Origin: Viscum album
Lineage: Eukaryota; Streptophyta; Magnoliopsida; Santalales; Viscaceae
Reading direction: 5' to 3'
DNA: 64,000 bases
NCBI GenBank assembly: GCA_963277665.1
Contig: OY728120.1
Coordinates: forward strand, 944,433,195-944,497,194
Part shown: positions 50,537 to 62,760 of the stretch, in pieces
How positions within the stretch are numbered: the stretch's first letter is position 1
Layout of the letters: every line of letters starts with the position of its first letter
Made by a program: the position numbers and the translations under genes
Notes under the pieces: generated by a model
What the model was told of the DNA's origin: nothing
Seen by the model: only the letters and a program-made list of their open reading frames with translations
The model's database searches: none

Positions 50537-53206
50537 TGTAATGACCCAAAATTTTATTAATAAAATTTTTTATTGATCTAATTAAATGTATTATTATGTA
50601 AAATTGTTATATAAAACATGTGAACTTCCTTGGTTATATTTTTTTGGATTTAAAAATACCATTAATAATTTTTACCGTTTTTAATATAGTTGTTGAACTA
50701 TGATCACATGATTAGTATAAATATATGACACTAACAAATCCAATTTACATAGACAAAGGAAGAGATGGATTCATCCAGTAGAATTGATTCATACATATCC
50801 AATTTTTCAGAGATAGGAAAGGTGGTGGAATTAATGGGATTCTCTCTTGAAAAAGCCCAAGCGGAGCTTCAACATGTTCAGCTTGAACAGAACTACCTAT
50901 GGGAGAAGTGGAAGTTAATATCTATTTCCACCTGATCAATTTTATCCGAGCCACCCCAGGAGTATGTCACTATCTCACACCTTACCCTTACGTCTTATGC
51001 GGGTGTTAAAATGGGTTATGTAACAAGACCCTAGCACTATGACTATGTGCATTATTTTTTTTATAGAATAAATAATATACATTCATTTTGTTGTTGTTAC
51101 TTTGTAGATAGTATTTAAAACACAAATGGTATTTTTAGTTAATATTCAGTTAAAAAATCTATTTTGATGAATTGATGGATTTTTGAATTAAATAATATTT
51201 TAATAAAATATTATTACTAAATTAATTTGTATTAAATATAAATGATCATATAATTTTTATGAATACAATTATAATTTTTATTAAGGTTTGAAAACTGTTT
51301 TTGTCAAAACCCATGAATTTTGGAAAAATGTCGGTTTTTATTTCAAAAGTAAAAAATTACATATTTATAAAATTATTTATATATAATTAATATTATTTTT
51401 GGAATCAGGATTTAAATATTATCTAATGGTAATTTTTTCATAATTTTCTTAGACATTCGAATTTTTGGGTAAAAATTAAATCTTGTTTAAATATATAACG
51501 TGTTTTATGGCATCATAATTACCCAATAGTGATGTAATAAAATACTATAAATGGGGTGTTCAGGAAATATATGTTTTTTATTTAAAATAATGTGATTTTA
51601 TAAATTTTTGATTTATTTTTCAAAGCCTTAGTGGACCCTCCAAGACTTATAACTGGTTTTAAGATTTTTTAAATGGTTTCCTTGAGTGTGTGACTCACCT
51701 CAACATAAGAAAACCAAATATTATAATAATTTCTTTAATTGGCCTTATAAAATAATTTTTTCCACTCCAGTTTTTCAAAAACCATTGGAACAACCATGGG
51801 TTGGTTTTTGGTTCTGAGGAGTTTAACGTGTGGTGTCCAAAACCTAAATAATAATGAATTCTCTCTCCTTTCTGATATAAACCCACTCAATCTCTCATTA
51901 CTATTCACCCAAACCATTTTTAGCTTGACCAAACCCTACCCTCCTATCTCTATAATCCTCCCAAGTCACCCCAGAATCTTAAGAAGCCTCTCTCAAGCCT
52001 CTCCCAAGCCTTTGGGATTACACTTCAAAGTAAGGGATTTCTTCCTTTCTCATTTTTATCTAAGTTTATTTATATTGTAATATCCTTTTATTTTCAATTA
52101 TAAATATTGGGGTATGATTTTTCACCTCCCCCGTAATGCCCTTATTATTTTTTAATTGTTATATACCCCTTTCTATCTCATTAATTCCTCCCATGTACAC
52201 CCATTACCATGCTGAAATTCCGTAAGGGATTTCTCTCTTCCAATTTACTATCAGACAATTATTTTATATTGTGCATCTAAATTCCATTACATGTGTTGGG
52301 ATATTATGTTCCATGACCACCTATACTATCTATTTCATGTATAAATGATGAGATACCCCTTTTATCTCATCAACCCATTTTACGATTTCATTTTGACGTC
52401 GTTATACTGTCGAAGTTACACCAACATTTCCATGCCAAAATCATCATGTAAGTGAATACCATACCCATTTCTCTATCAAGGGTATTCACCTTTATGCACA
52501 TGTACTTTTTTATTGAGGAAATATATTTATTTATTCTACATCTCTTATTCATGTAACAAATTATGATATTTAATGAATCTGTGTTGTATGATCTATGTGC
52601 CACTTTTATGCATGAAATGAAATGATTAAGAAGGGTGTGCCCTGATAGTGGACCAATGCATTAGGTAAGGATTAGTATCAAGATATGTAAAGTGCAGTGA
52701 GGGTTTACTCATTCTAATTCAAGTGCAATGAGGATTTACTCATGCTAATTCGAGTGCAATGAGTGTTTACTCATGTTCCATGTGCAATGAGCCTTAGATC
52801 ATGCTAAAATCATGCTAAATGTTGTTGTCACATTACCAAGTTATTATAATCATGCTATATCATTCCTTTATGTTCATGTTTCTGTTTCACTCTATTGATA
52901 TTCCTATTTCCTAACATGTACTATATTATTCATGTTATTCCTTACTTACTCCCTTACTGGGCTTTATAGCTCACCCTTTTCTTATGCATGTCATCAGGTT
53001 GTCCTGTGGAATGCTAAGTATGAAGAAATGTTGTTGTTTTGTAAAATAAGTTTTCAATAAATATGTTGTGTTTTATGTTCTAAGTTTTTATTTAATTTTC
53101 ATAATTTTCCCAAGACACTAGACCACTTTATCCATAGAGTTTTCTTAAGTTCAATTTTATGTAATAAATCTTGTTTAAATGTGTAATAAAGAGCAGGGTT
53201 GTTATA
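50537..53206 (+). repeat. 3' LTR of old gypsy element, 2670 bp
   Basis: It starts TGTAATGACCC and ends GGGTTGTTATA. It is equal in length to the 5' LTR but differs at roughly one base in six or seven in the stretches compared by eye. TATAAA at 51876-51881 matches the promoter of the 5' copy. Confidence 0.9.
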
Positions 53207-55334
53207 CTTTTATAATTCATTAATTATGTGATCTCAAAAATATATCCATAATGAATAATTTAGGAAACAGACAAAAATAAAATAAAGTGTATGATCTTTA
53301 GTTTTTATATTGATTATTTTATCTAGTGGTTGATAAACTAACCGCTGAGCTAGGGGAGAAACAACTTAGACCAATTAGGTTCGTGTTTACATATTTCCAC
53401 ATGTCCACCTTTTTATCTCCTTGGATTGGTTTCACCTTGCCTCCTAACATGAATCACTTCCATAATCTTGGGAGCTCCATCCATTTCATATGATTTTACT
53501 CACACACATGTGAGGGGTTTACATACACCAAACCAAGGGCATGCAGGCCCTGTATATTATTGAGGAGAGAAGGCACGCAATCAAAAAATTTAATTTAATA
53601 AATTAAAAAAAACCAATCACATACAAAAGGTTTGTTCTAGCTCAAGATCATCTACATGCATGAAATAAATTTACGCATTTAATGAAACTAGCATTAAATT
53701 CTTCAACCATTCTTATTTATAATAAATTGCACTCGAACTGATTAATAATTATCTTTAATTAATCAATCCTTTTATCTTAAACCTTTTCTGAATTTCCACG
53801 ATATTCTCATCCATTATATCTTTAACCATTCTCAAATTCCTGATTCTCCCCCCTCCTGCACCCCTCATTAGAACCCCCCAACATAAGGTACTCTTAAGAT
53901 CAACGTGGAAACGTCTCTCCCCAAGGATGGACTTATCTCCATTAGTCTCTTGGCCCGAAATCATCTGGAAAAAATCATTGCTGAAAAGTATGAATCACAT
54001 CATGCCTTTTAGGAACCTACTATTGCTGAGGCTAATGCCATCCTGGGAGGTTTTATAATGGCTTTGGAATGTGGGTGGGTTGATATCAGTATTGAATCTG
54101 ACTGCCTCAATGTGATCGATGCCATTAACAACAATGACGGCGGACTCCAGTCATTTGGCCTCATCATCAGGAGAATTCTCTCGCTCTTCCAATTCATTTC
54201 ATTCTTAACCTTAACCTTTACCAAAAGGGAAGGCAACAATGTGTCCCACCAGTTTGCGGCATCAGGACCCTTTGAGGCCAACCAGCTCTAGCTGGACAAT
54301 TTTCCTTTGTGGCTTTGCATATGTACGTCTGCTGATATTCATCATTAATGATATCTGTCTTTTCTCAAAAAAAGACTTGTACCTTGGAGGTAACATGGCG
54401 AATATCCATCCAAAACTACCCAACATGTATTATACTTGTATACACTTCATTCTTTGTGACATATAGCTTGCACACAGAATTATAATTGTAATCAAACTTA
54501 AACATGATGTATAGATCTTTGACCATTACGTAGATATTAAATAAACATATATATGAATATATATATATAAAACACCAATCACATGTTGTGTCTTAGATTT
54601 ATGTTCACATGAAGGTACATGTCTCAAGGGTTACATAATATAATTATAAATTTCAAATATACGTAATATGGAAAAAGTAAACTACATGAATATCAGACTA
54701 CTGGACATGTACCCCCATCACCATCCATCTGAAGTACATACCTAGGGAAACAGTGTGAGGTGTACTTTAGAAATCATTAGAGTACATAGTGTGTCCAATG
54801 GGATCACACAAAGTGTAGACTACGCTTCCCACAGTAACCAGCCGGGCAAGCCATGAATGGGATACAAGACTCGACCCTAACCCGAATGGACTACATGTCA
54901 TGTATAGTGGGCTACACAGCGTGTAGTATGGTTTCCATGTGCTAGTTAATCCGGGTCAATACTAATTGGGTTAACGGTCATTAATGGTGTCATTAATTCC
55001 TAATTAACACAATATCTCAAATCGATTACTGAACCAAATCTTGATGCGTTGAACAATACTACAGGATGTGTAATTCCAATTACATGGTGTGTAGTCTGGT
55101 GTTGTACAGCTAGGATCCTTGGCACCTTTGGATGAAATACTTGGTTTTATTTTATTCATAAAATTGATCATTTCAATTAGATCAACAAGAAAAGAAGAAG
55201 GAAGAAAGAAATATCATAATTCAGATTTAAAAGAACAATTAAAATTGAATTGAAAAACTAAAATTTTAAAGTGTAAATCATCAATGAATTATTTAAATAA
55301 TTATAAACAATAATATACCTAATCTAATTCCGGT
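53207..55334 (-). other. Copia copy B leader, part next to LTR3
   Basis: This continues the leader interrupted at 30873 and aligns with about 22396-24011 of copy A. The extra block at about 53826-54375 is a LINE-type insertion. Short imperfect palindromes (ATGTCATGTATAG, CACAGCGTGTAGTA, TACATGGTGTGTAG) recur between 54690 and 55110 as in copy A. The primer-binding site next to LTR3 (55321-55334) is degraded. Confidence 0.8.
53826..54375 (+). pseudogene. LINE-type RNase H fragment inserted in copia B leader
   Basis: Copy A lacks this block, so it is an insertion. The plus-strand frame around 54040-54290 reads AEANAILGGFIMALECGW, ESDCLNVIDAINN and REGNNVSHQFAA. That is the plant RVT_3 type of RNase H found at the end of many LINE polyproteins: AEAxAL.xGL.xAxxxGW, then xESDxxxVVxxI, then xREGNxxAHxLA. 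A stop lies at 54007-54009 just upstream, and the first catalytic Asp region is missing. After the frame comes about 80 bp ending in an A-run (54367-54374), like a LINE 3' end. I read it as a 5'-truncated LINE. A captured host RNase H-like gene piece is possible. Boundaries are approximate and no target duplication was resolved. Confidence 0.65.
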
Positions 55335-55967
55335 TGTAGGTTCCATCCGTAGTGGAAGCACGGGAGGGACAATACCCAACTTTGATTATTCCCATATACA
55401 ATTAACAATTCAGGATATATGCAGTGATGAACATCGCGAACCCCATAATTGAATCAAAGAAATAGGAAAAAGGAATAGAAACCCGGAACTAAGACATAGG
55501 ATCATCAAAAAAAATTATAATTAATTTTTTAAAATAAGAGTTACCACCAAGGTGATTCTTTCCTCATTGATGCATTCATCCATAGATTTGTAGGTGTACT
55601 GTCGTTGTGCTGTAGAGATCAAGGGTATATCCCCTCTAGTGGTGATCCACACATGTTCCACGTTTCTACGAATGGCGTAGAAGAAGTATCTAAGTGCTGG
55701 AATGGAAGATCCTTTCCCTTTCTATTTCCCCCTTTGATCACCTTGAGAACCGCTTCCAAAGCATTCCCCTTGATCTGGTGGAGGAGGATCTCTCTCATGC
55801 TTAAGAGTGTTCTTGAAGAGGGATGAACTCTCTAAGATTGAGATCGTTTCTCCAATTTGTTGTGCACAACCCAATAGGCATTGCTTGGATAACACTTGGT
55901 AGATGTGAGAATAATATAATCGAGAATTTATTTCACCAGGGTAATAATAATTAATTTTCACAAGTAC
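55335..55967 (-). repeat. Copia LTR3 (5' LTR of copy B), cut by the CACTA element
   Basis: The plus strand starts TGTAGGTTCCATCCG and aligns with the first 630 bp or so of LTR1 and LTR2. At 55968 the match stops and a CACTACAAC terminus begins. The remaining part (about 1.3 kb) should lie beyond the CACTA element, outside the window. Confidence 0.85.
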
Positions 55968-56100
55968 CACTACAACAGAAATTGGTTTTAGCTATAGTTT
56001 TTTAGTGGCGGTTTTGGTAACCGCCGCTAAACATTTTTTTAAAATTGTTTCATGGCAGTTTATTATAAACCACAACGAAACATTTTTTTAACACTGTCGA

Positions 56101-56233
56101 CCCTTCCCCCCCCCCCCCACCCCGACCCCGCTTCTCCCCACTTCCCCCGCTTCCCTCGTGACCTCGGACCCCCGTGACCCCGCGACGCCGGCGACCCCGC
56201 GACCCTGGCAACCTCGGCCCCCCACAACCCCTG
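56101..56233. repeat. GC-rich C-run and minisatellite inside the CACTA element
   Basis: Starting with a run of about 14 C, the segment is nearly all C and G. Degenerate repeats of GACCCCGCG/GACGCCGG type follow (GTGACCCCGCGACGCCGGCG, then GACCCCGCGACCC). It contrasts sharply with the AT-rich surroundings. The other strand is G-rich with several G3-G5 runs. The short frames across it are low-complexity translations, not genes. Confidence 0.85.
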
Positions 56234-56239
56234 GTGGTA

Positions 56240-59200
56240 TTGAATATTTTTCTCATAAACTTTATGTATTATATGCGTATGTGGTTGTTACAATTTACTT
56301 ATTTACTATGTTTTGTGTTCCTGAGTAAGAAAAGTGATATTTGGACTCATATTGATGTATGAAACCCTCTAAGGACTTTGTTGGGTCCATTGATGTTTGA
56401 GGTCATACCTAAGTCTACCCTTGGGTTATGAAAACCCCTTAAGGTTGGTGAAATATTTTTTAAAATGTTTCAATAATATAATTATGAAAGTTAATGGGTA
56501 GATATTTGTAAGTTGGTATGTAGTCAAGGTTAATGGGATATTTGAAATATGGAATTGGTATTTTTTTGAAATTCCTAGTTGGATTATGAAATGGATTAAA
56601 ATAAGAATTTTTCACTTTGATTTAGTTAAGGTTTTTAATGAAGGACAACAATGTTTTTAAAGTGGGTATTGTTTTGAAAAGGAGGCGTTGACCTCAATGT
56701 TATAGGAAAAAATGGGTTATCTTAATATATTTCAAATGGTGATTAGAAATTAGGGAGTGGTTCCCCTTTTTTGAAAATGATTTAAAATACCCTTTTATGG
56801 ATGTAAATAGAAATGAAATTCTTGGGACATTTTGAGTTTTGAAAAGTGGAAGACTCGTTTTTTGAAGGGCGGATTCAATATTATTTCAATTGAGTATCTT
56901 GAATTGTGTTTTATTCCATGATTTGATTTTAAATATATGTTGAGAACATAGTCATTTAAATGATATATGGGTTAGTGAGATAGAACCCCCGACAATTAGG
57001 TTGGCATGTTAACTTGTTTTATTAAATGAAATAAGTGATAAATGTTTTTTGTTGATAACATAACATAAGGGGGCCTTTGGTAAAATGTGATTGTGTTAAA
57101 TGGGTTACGGTATGGAATTGATATATGTGATAAATGAGTTACGATTGTAAATGAAATATATGTTAATGGGTTATTCATTATAAATAGGATATAAATAGTC
57201 AGTTATGGGAATGATCATTGATGCTTATTGATATAATATATTATTTAATTCTTGGATGGTAACCTATAGAAATCATTTGGAAAGATGTTGGTGTGTCAAT
57301 CCACTATGATAGGAAGAGTTAAATTTTATGTTTCGTTAGCAGCAATCAAATTTTTTAACACTAACTAGTCCTTGATTTTTCCAACCACAATTAGTATATC
57401 TTTAATTCTAACTATATTTAGAACTAAATCCCAAGTGAATTCATAAAGATCTCTGTATAGAGATGTGAACACTACCTAATAATATTGGTGGACTATACCA
57501 TCTTTAAATCCCACCATATAGTTCATAAAAAATTTTAAATCAATGAAATACATGTATATGATCTAAATAAACTAGATAAATTATACTGCAATAATAGTCA
57601 TGTAGAATTCTATCCATTTCAATCCTCCTCACTAACACTATCTATGAGGTGAGTTGACACTGACGGTATGAGGAATAGTTTCCACATGTTGATTAACAAT
57701 AGAATAATGATGGATGTATCCAATACAAAAATATCATATATGATATCCATAATTTCCATATTTAGACAAATGGTACCCCAAACCATATAGAAATTATGTT
57801 TCTTGTTCATGATATCCTTCAACTATGTATAAAACTACTTCTCAAATGTCACAAGATATTTATTTCTTCTCTAATGAGGCCCATCCTAATAAAATTAATT
57901 GTTCCTAGATGCCTCTTAGTTTTTCTAAGTCTTTTGTTAAGAACAAGTCTAATAGGAATACTCTATATGAGTATACAAAACCAAAGGTAGAGTTGATCTT
58001 GTTGCACTATCTAGTCATAGAATTTTATGAAAATATTTTTTAAGATTCGCATTCATGGAACAATGGGGTAAATTCTATAGTGGTGACATGAATTAATTAT
58101 TCATGTGTAAATTCAATATGCACTGTAAAAAACCTAGTTAATTGATGTGATATGGATTATAAGAAACTCATCACATTGATTGATTTTGTATTAAATTACT
58201 ATCATAGGACTACCTCTACATATTGTGTTTAAATCCCATGTTGATGCTCCTAGTTTCACATAGCTGATCAATGGTGTCTCCTACACTAATATTCCATCCA
58301 AAGTCTCTTCCTCCAACCAACTCTTTATTATCTATTTCTTGGTGTCATGTAATATAGAACATTAAAAGTATTGATATATCCTTAGTTTGGATACCTTAAA
58401 TAATGATCTATTCATTCAGTCCTTTTCTAGGTGTTGCCTCTCATGAAAAGTGAACAAGGATAGTGAATTTTGAAGTATATTTAATCTCTTATACACATAC
58501 ATGTTCAAATTTGACAAATTATTCTACATTTATTACCCCAATGGTTTTCAAGAATATTTATTTTACATTACAAGTATACAAATACTTTCTATGTTAGGTA
58601 TTGAAACAACATATCCAAAAAAACTATGTCTATTCATTCTAGCATTGGGTACTCAAGAATATTCATTCCAACTTTGACGTTTATCTCATCTGGTTTCCCA
58701 TCAATGTTAAAAAAACTGGACTTCCTATACGAAAACACATCTGATTTATTGGGTCTAAAATACCCTTAAAATTTCAGTGGATTCTATTTTAGAAGTTCTT
58801 TTAAATGATTTACCTAATGAGTTCCTACATTTATAGGTCCCTTAACAACTTCAACAAAATCATGTTCTATACTCTGAACAATATCCTAGTTTACTTGTTG
58901 TCCTAGAGCATCTAAATTTTCAGTTTCTCTATATTTTGGTTATAGTGGCTTCATGGGGGGATAAAATAGGGAGGCTTCTACAGTATCATTAGATTCCTAC
59001 TTACCGAATCAAGTAAATAGTATTTGGATCCCAGCATCATTGTAAATAACTAAGCTATGATAAAATGTGTTTGGTGCCAATTTTTTTCTATCATCATGGG
59101 GATAAAGGAGAATATTGATAAAGTGATGTTTCATCTCCAACTCTTTTATGGCATGGGCACAATTGGGTTCAATTAATGGAACTTATATGCTCTTATCCAT

Positions 59201-59660
59201 ACCATTTTCTTTGTGATTTAGAGTCACACAATCAGGACCAATTAAGGGTTACATCCTGCTATTTCTATGGTTCTTCATCAAGATTGGAAACATTATTTTT
59301 TTCCTCATGAACTGTGATTCCAACAAAGTTATGCTTATGTTACTTTTTGTTATCTAATATTATATTTTGATGCTATAAAGGATTTCAAAAGTCAAGGGTT
59401 TAAAATTTGGAGATTTTGGAGAAACATGATAGGAATACTATTTAGCATAACATTTAGTGTTGACCATGTGGTAATTGAGTAATATGGTATTGTTAGCACA
59501 CTGTTTCTCTTTACCAAAGAAACTTCCCCAATCCCAAACACTAGAGGGTTCATATCTAACTCAGGGGCTCATCTTTATTATATTATGTTTCTGTAATCTT
59601 ACACTATCGTATATATGAATCTCTTTCTCTATTTAGTAGTAACTATGTGTTTTAATTTTT
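56240..59660. other. CACTA interior upstream of transposase, nothing confidently recognised
   Basis: This is AT-rich DNA with only chance frames of 60-67 codons. No introns, exons or retroelement domains could be matched. It probably holds the element's 5' region and older insertions that I could not identify. Confidence 0.4.
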
Positions 59661-59667
59661 ATTATTA

Positions 59668-62600
59668 TTGTGTAGGAACATTGTGATATACATGGATAAA
59701 AGCTGGATCACATTACCAAGGAACATACCTCAGTATGTTAAGGGTTTGAATTATTTTTTAGATTTGTCAATTTGTAATCGATCTATTGAAGTGAAAATAA
59801 TATTTCCATGTCCTAAATGTAAATTTAGATCATGGTTGAAGAGAGATGAAGTTTATAAACATTTAATACTGAAGAAATTCCCTAGTCAATATTTGTGTTG
59901 GGTTTGGCATGGAGAATAGAACATTACAGAAAGATTGAGTACTAATGTTAATCCACAGAATGAGGTCCCAAGTTTGTCGAAAATGGAAAATGAAATGAAA
60001 ACCCTCATAAATGATGCATTCGGCACTAAAAGACACCACTATTAGCATCAAAACATATCAGAACAACCAGAAGAGGGTGCTACAAATTATAACGTGACAA
60101 GTGATGTTTTTGAGACTTTAACACAAGAAGATAAAGATTGTAACATATCATTGGATCCTCCTCTAGATTCTGTGGAGCCAAATTTAAGAGAAAACTTCAC
60201 TGAGAAAAATGTGTTTCATGATTTAGTTGACGATGGAAATCAAGAGTTGTATAGTGGGAATTTGAAATATTCAAAGCTTTCATTTCTGTTGATGTTGTAC
60301 CATATCAAATTTCTATGTGGAATTACAAATAAGGCAATGTCCATGATATTGGAATTGATTCGTGATGCATTTCCTGAAGAAAAAATCCCAGAATCTTTTT
60401 ATGATATGAAAAAAGTTTTGAACAAGTTTGGTCTGAATTATACAAAAATACATGTATTCCCCAATGATTATATGCTTTATTGGGGAGAGGATTCAAGTAG
60501 ACGGAATTGAAAGAAATTTTCTTCTTCTAGATGGCAGTCAAAGGGTGATGTTGGAAGTCTGAATGAACATAATTTCATGGAGAAGAAGAAATAGAACACA
60601 CCTGCAATGTTTTTGTGTTACTTTCCCTTGAATCCACGATTGCAAAGATTATTCATGTTATCGAAAACCACCAAACACATGAAGTGGCATTCTGTACATA
60701 AAAACAATGATGGTTTAATGAGACATCCATGAGATTCCCAATCATGGAACACATTTGATTCATTACATCAAGATTTCTCATCTGATCTTAGGAATGTTCG
60801 ATTGGGATTGGCTGCCGATGGATTCAACCCATTTGAGACTTTGAGTACCAGTTATAGAATTTGGCAAGTTGTTTTCATCCCTTATAATCTTCCTCCGTGG
60901 ATGTGTATGCAACAAACATCTTTTATCATTTTGATGATTATTACTGGAAAAAAATGCCTGGAAATGATATTGATGTATACTTTCATCCTTTGATTGACGA
61001 ATTGTTGGAGTTATGGAGCAATGGTGTTGAGACTTTTAATGCTTCTTCTAAAACAATGTTCAAAATGCATGCCACTTTAATGTGGACCATTAGTGACTTC
61101 CCTGGGATTGGGAATTTATCTGGTTGGAACACATACAAGGGTTTGGATTTTCCCATTTGTAACTTTGATTTTGAACCCAAAAGGCTACCTCACAGTAGAA
61201 AATGGTGCTTCTTGTGCCATCAAAGATTTATAGATGTATCTCATTGATTTCGTCTGAACAGATCAAAATTTAATGGTTCCATTAATCATATACCTCCTAC
61301 AAAGTTTTTAACTAGTTTTGAAATATTGACACAGCTTGAAAATGTTGAAATAGAATTTGGGAAGGCTCTTCATTTGAATGATAGCGTAAAACGGGTCTGA
61401 AGTGCATCGTCAGGTGAAATCAGAACGCAACAATGAAAGAAAAAAAGTATATTCTTCAATCTCACATATTTTGATTTTAATTTATTGAGGAACAATATTG
61501 ATGTGATGCATATTGAGAAGAATTTTTGTGATAATTTGATTTTTCACATTACTTAATGAGCATGTAAAGTCAAAGGATCATCTCAATGCTCACAAAGACT
61601 TACACGTAATGAACATAAAACGTGATCTCTGGCCAGATGAGAATGAAAAGTATGCTCCAGCCATTTTTACAATGAAAAATAGTGATAAAGATATATTCCT
61701 TCGAATTTTAATGAACGTGAAGGTATCTGATGGGTATTCGAGTAACATCTTGAGGTGTGTTGACTTGAAAATCGTAAGTTACATGGATTTAAAAGTGACG
61801 CTTCACATATTTTGTTACAACAGTTACTACCATTGACATTGCGTACATTATTACCTGAAAACTTTTCTACTATTGTACTCAAATTCTTCACATTTTCAGC
61901 CAATTATGTGAGAAATATCTACATCCATTTCATCTTGACAACCTGCAGGAGTGGTTTTTATTGACCCTTTGTGGAATGGAGACAATCTTTCCTCAATCAT
62001 TTTTTACTGTCATGATGCATTTAACTGTGCATTTGGTTGAGGAAGCTAAATTAGGAGGCCTCGTTCATTGTCGATGGATGTATCCAATTGAGAGGTATTT
62101 TATTTATATGTTTTTCATTTAAGTAAACAGTTTTTGGCATTTAAATAAATGCATAATAATATTATTTTATTTCACAGATATCTTGGGCATTTGAAAGCAT
62201 ACGTGATAAATAAATCTCAACCAGAAGGATTTATTACTGGAGGCTATTTGGATGAGGAGTGTCTTACCTTTTGTTCCATATATTTAGATGATATTGAGAC
62301 AAGATTTAATTGAGTTGGATGTGTTGACGACACATCAACTCAATCTCAAATGCATCAAAAATCAAAAATATTTCCTGCTATTGGCCGATCAATTGGGAGG
62401 ACCTCAAATGTGACACTGACGGAATTGGAATTATTACAGACACATAGATATGTGCTTCTGAATAGTCAAATTGCAGATCCATTTGTTGAAGAGTTGAGGA
62501 TACAAACAAAGAGAAAAATGAAAGGCCAAACACGAAATGAGAAAGATATAATGAAATGTCTAAATAAAGAGCTTGTAGAATGGTTTGAACGACATGTATG

Positions 62601-62760
62601 TTCATAAATATTGCAATAAATATGAATATTAGTTTGACACATAAATTTTGTAAATATATTAAATTATATTTATTTTTTTAGATTATGAATACTGATACTC
62701 GTGCAAACTTGCAGAAGATTTGAAGTTTCTTGCTAGAGGTCCTACTATAACATCAAACTA
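59668..62760 (+). pseudogene. CACTA TNP2-type transposase, decayed
   Basis: The first exon (59668-59919, likely Met at 59692) is a transposase-associated domain: MDKSWI at its start, then a zinc-finger-like FPCPKCKF, KHLILKKF and YLCWVWHGE. The second block (60094-60510) has NKAMSMILELIRDAFPEE and the YxGE-like end. The TNP2 core (60790-61250) has GLAADGFNPFETLSTSY and PYNLPPWMCM, and in another frame FHPLIDELLELW and LMWTISDFPG. Later patches are NIDVMHIEKNFCDN (61495-61540), GYSSNI (61727), CGMETIFPQSFF and HLTVHLVEEAK (61970-62050), RWMYPIER then YLGHLKAYV across an intron, and FLARGPT near 62730. At least six stops and several frameshifts are visible, and the match ends abruptly near 62760. 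It cannot encode active transposase. Confidence 0.9.
62095..62177 (+). other. Probable intron in the TNP2 pseudogene
   Basis: The 83-nt segment runs from GTATTT to TTTCACAG. Removing it keeps the frame and joins the conserved RWMYPIER and YLGHLKAYV patches of the transposase, so the splice sites are still intact in an otherwise broken gene. Confidence 0.75.

Larger units (their letters stand above)
30874..53206 (+). mobile_element. Old Ty3/gypsy element, split by a younger relative
   Basis: It has two 2670-bp LTRs, a Met-tRNA primer-binding site, decayed gag-pol and a polypurine tract. The flanks are CTTGT (30869-30873) and CTTTT (53207-53211), a 5-bp target duplication with one later change. 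Copy A of the copia array has the empty site (GCATGCTTGTATAATTC near 22390), which confirms the junctions exactly. Without the nested young element and its target duplication the element is about 10.4 kb. Its gag-pol is closely related in order and sequence to that of the young element. Confidence 0.9.
15942..55967 (-). mobile_element. Ty1/copia composite: two internal regions sharing three LTRs
   Basis: On the minus strand the order from high to low coordinate is LTR3 (partial), internal B, LTR2, internal A, LTR1. Each internal region has the copia order gag, protease, integrase, RT, RNase H. LTR2 serves as the 3' LTR of B and the 5' LTR of A. LTR ends are canonical (minus view TGTTAG...CTACA). 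Such an LTR-internal-LTR-internal-LTR array is the known product of unequal recombination between LTRs, or of insertion into an LTR. Copy B is interrupted by a SINE, a LINE fragment and the nested gypsy pair, and LTR3 is cut by the CACTA element. Confidence 0.85.

Noticed and set aside
54058..54291. Host RNase H-like gene
   Set aside because: The frame is an insertion in a copia leader, lacks the N-terminal catalytic region and has a stop just upstream, so a LINE remnant is more likely.
56050..56256. Glycine/arginine-rich minus-strand protein
   Set aside because: It is the translation of a GC-rich minisatellite and has no coding signal.
57340..59300. Possible minus-strand retroelement polyprotein
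   Set aside because: Translations were read through in several frames and no conserved gag, protease, integrase or RT motif could be placed.
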